In this document: piece by piece, positions 56,809 through 64,000 of the stretch
How positions within the stretch are numbered: the first letter of the stretch is position 1
How the letters are laid out: each line of letters begins with the position of its first letter
Origin: Amanita rubescens
Lineage: Eukaryota; Basidiomycota; Agaricomycetes; Agaricales; Amanitaceae
Direction of reading: 5' to 3'
DNA: 64,000 nt
Assembly (NCBI GenBank): GCA_015039365.1
Contig: WION01000001.1
Location: 744,001-808,000 of the forward strand
Translations under genes and position numbers: made by a program
Notes under the pieces: model-generated
What the model was told of the DNA's origin: nothing
The model's input: the letters and a program-made list of their open reading frames with translations, nothing else
Databases searched by the model: none

Positions 56809-58923
56809 ATGGTGGCTTTGGGGAAGCTGGTCTCAGAGAAAGCTGGTCCTTTGTCGCTCGCCAATATCTATGTCGACTCGGTCCCAGACAAGTTACCGGA
56901 GAAAGAGCCGACTCCCGAATTCCCCGAGGGTGGACGTCAGGCATGGCTAACAGTGGTAGGAGCGTACGTTAAGAATTATCTTCATGCGTAAGATAATAGT
57001 TAAGCAATCACTTTTGTCCACAGGATATTGTTACAGTTTGTTGGTTTCGGGTAAGCACTTTGTTCCGTTCACACCCAAGATAATCAGTTCTCAGTCATTT
57101 TCCCAGCTATATAAACACTTTTGGCGTTTATCAAGACTTCTATGTCCGCAAGTATCTCACCAGTTATAGTCCTAGTGCTATAGGGTACTTTTGGCTCTTC
57201 CATATGAGCAAGCTCCTCACACCGCTTTTAGGTGGATAGGAGGAGCTCAGCTCTTCTTGACCTTCTTCCCTGGTGTATTCGTCGGTAATGCGTTTGATCG
57301 CGGTTATTTGTAAGTACTGTTACATGAATTGGCCTCACAGCTTCACATGTGCACTGCGTAGCCGTCACCTCATAATAGCCACCACTGTTTTACACGCCCT
57401 TGCCTGTAAGTATCAGTTCGAGTGGCCATGTTTCAAGATTAAATAACATGGCTGGCATAGTATTTACGCTCTCAGTTTCACATGAGAACCACTATTATCA
57501 GGCAAGTTTACGTTTTCAAGACTAAATCACGCCCAATGTATTGACTAGATTAGGTCTTTCTTTCTCAAGGAGTTTGTTTTGGGCTATCTGTCGGCTTGAC
57601 GTACAGTCCAAGTGAGTACACTTTCTGCCTACAAAATGCAACTATCTCATCACCAGCTCCAAGGTTTAGCAATAGTTTCGCATTACTTTAAACGACGGAG
57701 AACGCTTGCTATTGGCCTTGTGACTGGTGGTTCATCGTTGGGTATGCAAAGAAAAAATACTATCCTTCAGGATCCTGAACGTAGTCTGCGCAGGTGCTAT
57801 CACTCATTCGATCATGCTCAATCGCTTCTTCAATGGCCCCATTGGTTTTCACAATGGAGTACGGATTAGCGCTGCACTCAACGTCTGTCTGCTCCTCGTA
57901 GCAAACATCACATGCAAAACAAGGCTACCGCCAAGGAAAACCGAGAATCGCCTACGATTGAAAGACTTTATTTGTGATCCACCGTATGTACTATTGATCA
58001 TAGGGTCCGTTTTTTCGCCTTTGGTTTCCAGATCAAGAACTCTTATGAACATAAAACAGCATATTCCTGACGTTTTGTGGTTTATTTTTCCCTTTCTTCT
58101 ACCTTCAGCTTAACGCTGTTTACCACAACGTGAATACTTCGTTCGCGTTTTATGCAGTAAGTTCCATGACAATTATATGGGATTTGTTTCGTATGAATCT
58201 TATTTCAGCTGTCCATCCTCAATGCAGCAAACCTTTTTGGTCGTACAATTCCACCGGCATTCGCGCCTACATTTGGGGTCTACAATATGTTCATTTCCTT
58301 CACGGTTGCGATGGGCATTGCATTGTTGTGTATGGCGGCCATCAAGAACGTGACCGGAGTTGTGCTTGTCGCTATCTTTTATGGCTTTTTGGGAGGTGGA
58401 GGTAAGTTCCAACGCAATTCTTGAGCCTCTCACGGCCGAACAACTTTAATAGCGGTATCTCTTGCACCGGCTGCTCTTGGTATGTTTTAGTGACATCATT
58501 ATCAAGAAGAGGATTAACATTCTAATAGGCGTTCTGGCAAGAAACGTAGACGAGGTAGGGGCTCGAATCGGGTTCGGGTTCGGCGTATGCGGTAAGTGTT
58601 TCATTGCTTCTGGCTTCTCTCGTGTTCACACCCCAACCCGTTTAGGTATAATGGCACTGTTCGGTATTCCTGTTTTAATTAATTCACAATGCAGGCTTCT
58701 GACGTTATCGCACAGCACAACCTATTTCTGGGGCGCTTCTAACTGGCCAGCTTCAATGGCTACACGCCATCTTGTTTGCCGGGGTCAGTACGATTTATCA
58801 CGGTCGCAGAAATAGATCATCAACCGTTAACCTCACCATTAGATAACAATAGTAGTGAGCGCCATTTTTATCTTGGCAGCTCGCAGGTTTGTCGCCCAGC
58901 GAAGAAGCTCGTGGAGAGTGTAA
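56809..58923 (+). CDS. MFS transporter, monocarboxylate-transporter type, copy 2
   Basis: Start MVALGKLVSEKAGPLSL, then the signature EFPEGGRQAWLTVVGAILLQFVGFG. Helix landmarks follow in the same order as in copy 1: YINTFGVYQDFY, IGWIGGAQLFLTFFPGVFVGNAFDRGY, SHYFKRRRTLAIGLVTGGSSLGAITHSIMLNRFF, ILNAANLFGRTIPPAFA, IAGVLARNVDEVGARIGFG in shortened form, and PISGALLTGQLQW. It ends RFVAQRRSSWRV. About fourteen short introns are needed; several (57997-58057, 58661-58719, 58784-58843 approximately) were chosen by keeping helices in frame. Same intron-rich layout as copy 1 but clearly diverged, so an old tandem duplication or two inherited paralogues. Confidence 0.88.
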
Positions 58924-59581
58924 TGACATAGAAAGAAAATTGTATTGTATTGTACCGTATACTATTCCTGTACGACATTACGAACAATCAGGATCCTGAT
59001 ATGACCCATCCAGCGCTGAGCACCTGGAAATTCGAATGGTCGGCGAGTCTCCTCGAGTCTCCCACATCGAATATTTGGATTATCTGATTCCCACCTTACA
59101 ACCTGTCGAATGACGCATGTTGCGCGTTTTCGCTGCAACTTCCCACACCGACAGTTTAGCTATGCCACAACTCATTCACCTTCCTTCCCACTCTGCCATG
59201 GCACGTTTTAGTGTTTTCCATGCTATCGCACCGGTTTATCCGGACGCGAAGTCCTCGTGTGGCCGGCTAAGTTCTTATCAATAAAAGCACGTTGATTTCT
59301 GGTTAACACAGGCATTATGTTACACTTCGCCCTGGTGATTTGCAGATACAGATATTTAATTTATGTTTTACAATGTCCCCATCGTTAAAAATTGGGTAAA
59401 TCAGACGGAGGTCTGCAGATGTCCGACTATTCAGCTTTGTTGGTGATCACGTAGCAGATGAAAACTCACGGGAGTAACGACTGCGCTAGCGCCGCGACTA
59501 GGTGGAGAGCTTGAAACAGCGGACGAGGTTCGCGCAATCGTCGCGAGGTCAATATCTACAAGCATCTTCAGTATGTGATGA
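58924..59581. other. No gene recognised
   Basis: 658 bp, 3' flanks of convergent genes. Nothing further seen. Confidence 0.5.
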
Positions 59582-59985
59582 TTACAACGGACAGACAGAC
59601 AGACCCTTCTTCAGTGCGTTCTTCCTGATATTCATTGCACGCTGCAATTCCTCGTCCGACATGGAACTTGTGCTCCTGCTCAACTCTGGTTTCTTCTGTT
59701 CATTCTCGTCTATGTTTGGAGTTGGTTGATGTGGAAATTGCCACAAGTGAGGTTCGCACCTTCGCTCCTTGCAGTGGCATTGGGTATCTCATCCTCGGAG
59801 AGACTTTCTAGTTCTTTCGCTTCATCGTACATTGCTTGAGATTCGAGCTGTGACTCGTCCTCAAGACCTCCCCAGTTGTGACGACCAGCACCTCCTTTGC
59901 GGAGCTGCGGGTTGAGCCCAGACCTGGACAGCGAACGATCTCGCAAGACTGCGCGAGGATAGGAAGCACGTTCAGTACGGGTCAT
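59582..59985 (-). CDS. Stf2-like / HABP4-type small protein
   Basis: Exons 59760-59985 and 59582-59709 join over a 50-bp intron (59710-59759) to 117 residues. The protein begins MTRTERASYPRAVLRDRSLSRSG and has the LRKGGAGRHNWGG motif, the 'GxGxxNWG' signature of yeast Stf2 and related small, disordered proteins. The rest is acidic and helical (EAKELESLSEDE, SMSDEELQRAMNIRKNALKKG). Yeast Stf2 was described as an F1-ATPase inhibitor-stabilising factor and is also linked to desiccation tolerance; the molecular role here is inferred only from the motif. A TATA box lies about 65 bp upstream. The last codons (GLSVCPL) may instead be intronic. Confidence 0.65.
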
Positions 59986-60376
59986 GATGAAAGATGTTAT
60001 AGTCGATGGGTGATAGATTAGACGAGTGAGAATGTGACTGCGGGGCGCTTATATAGCGGCGGAACGGGACGTAGGGACCTGGCGTGTGGTGCGACCGACA
60101 TCATTCGCTCGTGACCATTTCAATCTAGACCTTTCTCCGGCCACCCTAGGCCACTCTTTGCAAACTCTGTATCCATTCGCTTGTTGTTTCTCCAGTTTTT
60201 TAATAACCCATTGCAAGGAGTTACAAGGCCATCTGTCCGCTGGAATCGCAGTCGCGGGGTAGAAATGCGGGGTAAGCAGGTGCTAATTTCATGTCTCGTG
60301 ACCACTTCCGACGGGACCCCAAGAACCAGCCCTCTTTAGTTACTCCGGTGACGGAACTTCTTCCTACCATTCGCAA
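59986..60376. promoter_or_regulatory. Divergent intergenic region, Stf2-like and phosphatase genes
   Basis: 391 bp shared by the 5' ends of the two genes. Only the TATA box on the minus strand is clear. Confidence 0.45.
60048..60055 (-). promoter_or_regulatory. TATA box of the Stf2-like gene
   Basis: Minus-strand TATATAAG, 63-70 bp before the ATG. Confidence 0.6.
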
Positions 60377-63300
60377 ATGTCCATCGAAGACTTGGTCGCA
60401 AGCTTCCTCAGCCCTTCGGAACACGTCAAGGTTGTTCTTGAGACTCTTGTTTCTCCTGAGCCTGGCAGTGCTACTCTGGATGGTGCAGATGTCATAGATC
60501 CACGTTTCAATGTTCAAGATACGCGCATATTGGCTATCGTGTCGCACTATAGATGAATGGAACCTGACAGAAGAGGGTTGGTATGTGTAATTTATACTTT
60601 GGCGCTTTGGAATCTGTACTTTGAGTCGTCACGGCATTCGCTAATTAGATTATCTGTATTTGATTCATCGACAGTGTTTTCGTTTGTAGATACAAAAATT
60701 CGAGCCATGCCTCACCGAAAGATCTACATATCCAGCGGGCATTCCGAATCTTTGGCCAATTCTCTATTTCGATGGCTCAGGACGAGACGTATGACGCTTG
60801 ACTTGCGCCACGGCGTAGCGCAGCCTACGCCGAGTCAACCGCGTACAGGTATGATCCATTCCATTACTCACTTCCATTACCACGAGCCACCAATAATCCA
60901 GGCATTTCCGTAACGGTTCATGACGGCGATCAAAACACCTGCTCCTCTTACCTTCTTCACTCACGACGTGAAAAAGTTGCAACTTTTCATTCAAGAATGT
61001 AAAAGGCTGAAAGAAGTATTCGGTATATGGTTAAGCTGCAGGATGGATATGCCATCTCACCAACTTGTTCAGAATCTCCGGAGAAAACGAAAAAGTCGCA
61101 ACTTACATCAGAGTTCCAGTGGATGAGTCCGTACCTAAACGAGCTTAATTCACTATCAGAACGTGCGTTGCCTTACGGATTGGCATTTCAAAAGGTGTTT
61201 ACGTCGACCGCAGTCTTGTCTGATATCCCAATGGATCTACGAGTCGTGAACGAGCCACTTCTTGATCGTTTGTCGACGTCCAGTGCGGGATTTCCGGGAG
61301 ATGATGTGGCAGATCTAAGGATTGTTCGAGACCATTGGATTCGTACAAAAGCTCAGGAGTTGGCTTTAAAGGGTACATACGGCATAAGGTCTGGACTCGG
61401 GACCATTGATTCCGGTCCGTAAAATGATGAGCTCATTTAATGATCTAGTGTCCGCATCGGTACCTTCAATGTCAATGGAAGATTGCCCTCCCAAGATCTG
61501 TCTAGTTGGATAGGTGGGGCCACGTTCTCTACCATCAAAAAAGAATTTTCTTCGCTCAGCATCTATGATGATAAGAGTTAATCCCATCTTTTGTCAATGC
61601 TAATCCTTTCTTAACAAAATACTCTGTAGCATTGGAAGGCGCAGCTTCAGGAACATCATCCGATACCATAGGAGAGAATGAGAAATCAAAGTCATCCGGT
61701 CCGGCGTTGTCTTCCAGAGGCAATGAACCGGGTGACCCTGATCCTGGTCCAGACTTGCTAGTTCTCGGCTTTCAGGAATTGGATCACTCAGCCGAAGCTT
61801 ACATATATTCCACCAACGTCGCTAAAGAGGAAGCATGGTGTACTGCTGTCCAAGCTGCTTTGGGAGAGAGAGGACCGCAATATGAAAAGGTAAAGGTCGA
61901 CCAGCTCTGCGCACAACCAAAGACTAAATGGCGGACAGCTAGCATCACGTCAATTAGTTGGCATGCTTATCGTCATCTTCGTAAGGAAGTCAGTAAAGCC
62001 ACACTTCATAGATGTCAAGACTTGTGCGTCAGGTGCTGGATTAATGGGTGTTATGGTAAGTCCTCCATCTCGGAATGAAAATTTGGGTGCCATATCGGAT
62101 CAGGGAAACAAGGGAGCTACCGCAATCCGTCTCACCTTTGCTCCGAAACCGGAGGAACAGATGGGTGTTAAGACACCAAATGTGACAGTTTTAACTTTCG
62201 TTAATGCACACCTAGCCGCATTCGATGAAATGGCTGACAGGCGGAACGTCGATTTTCACGAACTTTCCAGACGGTTGGTTTTCGAGACCCGTTCCGGACG
62301 TGCTGAAGAGGTCGAGGAAGACGCCGAGGAAACCATCCCTTGGCTAGGCCTATTTAATACCGATGCCTTATTTTGGCTTGTGAGCGGAATTTTTTTTTCT
62401 ATCCACCTGACCACGCTTGAACTGTGTTGCAGGGCGGTAATTAACGGCGTCAGACCTTGCATCTTCATCATTCTGATGATCTCTATAATAGATCTGAACT
62501 ACCGTTTTGACCTTCCGGATGTCGATGCTCGAGAGATCGTGAGCTCAGAAGATTGGGTGAACAAGTACGAACTTTTGCTGAAAAATGACCAGGTATCACA
62601 GGTGGCCATCTTTGATGCTGTTTATTAACTCTATCCGTAGCTTATCAAAGTGCGGAACGCCGGAAAGGCTTTCAAACATTTCCACGAGGCGGAAATCAGA
62701 TTTCCTCCGTACGTCAAGTGAATTAATAAATAACGCATCTCCGACAACGTTTCAGTACATACCGTTTCACGCCTGGCATTTTGACCGATGGCTATGATCA
62801 AAAGTGATTGATGGCTCTCGCCTGACGGATCATTGCTGAATGTGTGTCTACAGACGAAAACCTGCGTGGACAGATCGCATTTTATCATTGCCCGGGCCGT
62901 CTGCTAAGATCCGTCAACTATCGTATACGAGCTACCCTCAGATAACGATGAGCGATCACAGGCCTGTTGCGGCCAACTTTGAAATTAATGTTAGATCTCG
63001 CTCAGAATCACATTTGACCTTGCTAACATTCAATAGGTTGGTTTCTGGGACATGCGAGAGTATGATCTTTTACTTCACAAGTTGATGAGCGAAGCGCGTC
63101 ACATGGAGGAGGCAGTCGGGCGCTCCACCCTCAAGGTTTTGACACCGTCAGTCGACTTTGGAAAAGTACAGTGAGTCTCTTAGTTATTTCCAAATCGCGA
63201 TTGAGCACATGGAATGAATTAGTTATATGCGGCCTGCTGTAAGAAATGTGAAAATTCAAAATAATGGTAATGTAAGCCACCTCCAACGTTGCTTGCCACA

Positions 63301-64000
63301 CACGAGGCTGATGACATCAGTCCCCGGCTGCGTACCGATTTGTACCAATTCATGGAGAGGCGTCATTACGTCAGTGGCTGTTATCAGGCAATGGAAACAA
63401 ACTGATGACTATTCTAGATCCATCATGGTTGCGTGTAGACCCTATGACGGTATGTGTTCTCTTTGATTGACCGGAGTCTCCTATTCAATCAGTTGTGCAG
63501 GGTATCATTCCCCCCAATGGGATTGCGGAGATTACATTTACAGTCTTTGTCGATAACAGCACAGCCTTTAAACTCAATCGCGAGGACAAAGTTGTGAAGA
63601 GTACTGTGATATTGCATAGCTTGCTCGGACAGGACCAGTTTATCTCGATCACGGGCGAATACCGTAGGTCCTTTGCTCATCTGGAACGAAACAGCGTAAT
63701 TAACGTACTAGAATATACGTGTTTTGCAACATCGCTGCAAAGACTGACACGCCTGACCGATTCGGCGAGGGCGGTTAAGTCGCCTCATGACTACCTTCCA
63801 GAGGGCCATGCGAAAAATGCACCGCGGGAAGTCATGCGACTTGTGAATTGGATGATGACAGGAAGCGCCCGTATTGTATGTTAAGATGCATCGCGCTCTA
63901 CCCGTGCTGACTTTGAAAGGACAATTTATTCCTCACACCTGGCGAAGAGGTTTATATCAATACCATTCGGGAGGTGTGCACCGGACTTGTTTCTTTATTT
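60377..64000 (+). CDS. OCRL/INPP5B-type inositol polyphosphate 5-phosphatase, 3'-partial
   Basis: MSIEDLVASFLSPSEHVKVVLETLV begins a PH-like N-terminal region. The 5-phosphatase core follows: VRIGTFNVNGRLP, DLLVLGFQELDHSAEAYI, ASGAGLMGVMGNKGATAIR, TFVNAHLAAFDE, FWLGDLNYRFDLP, KRKPAWTDRIL and MSDHRPVAANF, so the catalytic Asn, Glu, His and Asp positions are present. An ASH domain (TPSVDFGKV..AYRFVPIHGEASLRQW..IIPPNGIAEITFTVFV) and the start of a RhoGAP-like domain (DNLFLTPGEEVYINTIREV) run to the window end. It would remove the 5-phosphate of PI(4,5)P2 on endosomes or Golgi. In the PH-like part there are frame shifts near 60550 (SHYR/DEWNLTEEGW) and near 60920. The junction near 61910-61960 is unresolved. 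A 4-nt microexon lies at 62433-62436. Confidence 0.85.
62433..62436 (+). other. 4-nt microexon GGCG in the phosphatase gene
   Basis: It is flanked by introns 62380-62432 (GTGAGC..TTGCAG) and 62437-62491 (GTAATT..AATAG), each of normal length. Including GGCG gives FWL-G-D-LNYR, the invariant catalytic motif; omitting it breaks the frame. Confidence 0.7.

Noticed and set aside
54212..60000. Secondary-metabolite or uptake gene cluster around the transporters
   Set aside because: No biosynthetic enzyme or regulator is present; only transporters, an Stf2-like protein and a housekeeping phosphatase.
61910..61959. Third GC-AG intron in the phosphatase gene
   Set aside because: A GC donor at CTCT/GCGCAC would restore GMLIVIFVRK but has a poor consensus; not claimed.

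Overview
The window is nuclear DNA of a filamentous basidiomycete, most likely an Agaricomycete. Genes are split by many 45-60 bp GT-AG introns. The recognised genes include a class I hydrophobin, a chromatin assembly factor p60 subunit, an OCRL-type phosphatase with ASH and RhoGAP-like parts, and chromodomain Gypsy retroelements. Genus and species cannot be read from the sequence. There is no operon, CRISPR array or prokaryotic feature.

Layout. 0-7.3 kb: the end of a kinase-like gene with a reading-frame break, a DEDDy 3'-5' exonuclease (RNase D/WRN exonuclease fold), a small membrane protein and a Ser/Asp-rich orphan. About 9.06-31.96 kb is a transposon island. Its old matrix is AT-rich and almost free of CpG. 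Young CpG-rich elements sit in it: a complete but mutated Gypsy chromovirus (9668-16256, 5 bp target duplication ATTTG, nested solo LTR inside its protease), a gag-only LTR element (16312-18534), two related TIR elements with TA target sites (22745-23263 and 24196-25738), WD40 relics, and an apparently intact Copia element (26547-31739, duplication GCATC).

32-48.7 kb is a dense housekeeping block: mitochondrial uL14m, hexokinase, an orphan, ATP synthase gamma, eIF2-beta, CAF-1 p60/Cac2, a Nup54/Nup57 FG nucleoporin, eL27, a hydrophobin and RPB9. Two divergent pairs (uL14m/hexokinase, ATP synthase gamma/eIF2-beta) share intergenic gaps of only 145 and 129 bp. 48.7-54.2 kb is gene-poor, with decayed fragments and tandem repeats. 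54.2-64 kb holds two tandem monocarboxylate-type MFS transporters, an Stf2-like small protein and an OCRL/INPP5B-like inositol phosphatase that runs off the end.

The genes do not form a pathway; this is ordinary core-genome content beside a heterochromatin-like island. I found no convincing undescribed system. The most interesting signals are mechanistic: a self-priming primer-binding site in the Gypsy element, a half-tRNA-iMet type primer site in the Copia element, CpG-only LTR divergence, two GC-AG introns, a 4-nt microexon, and repeated one-base frame breaks in otherwise conserved genes that point to either pseudogenes or residual sequencing errors.
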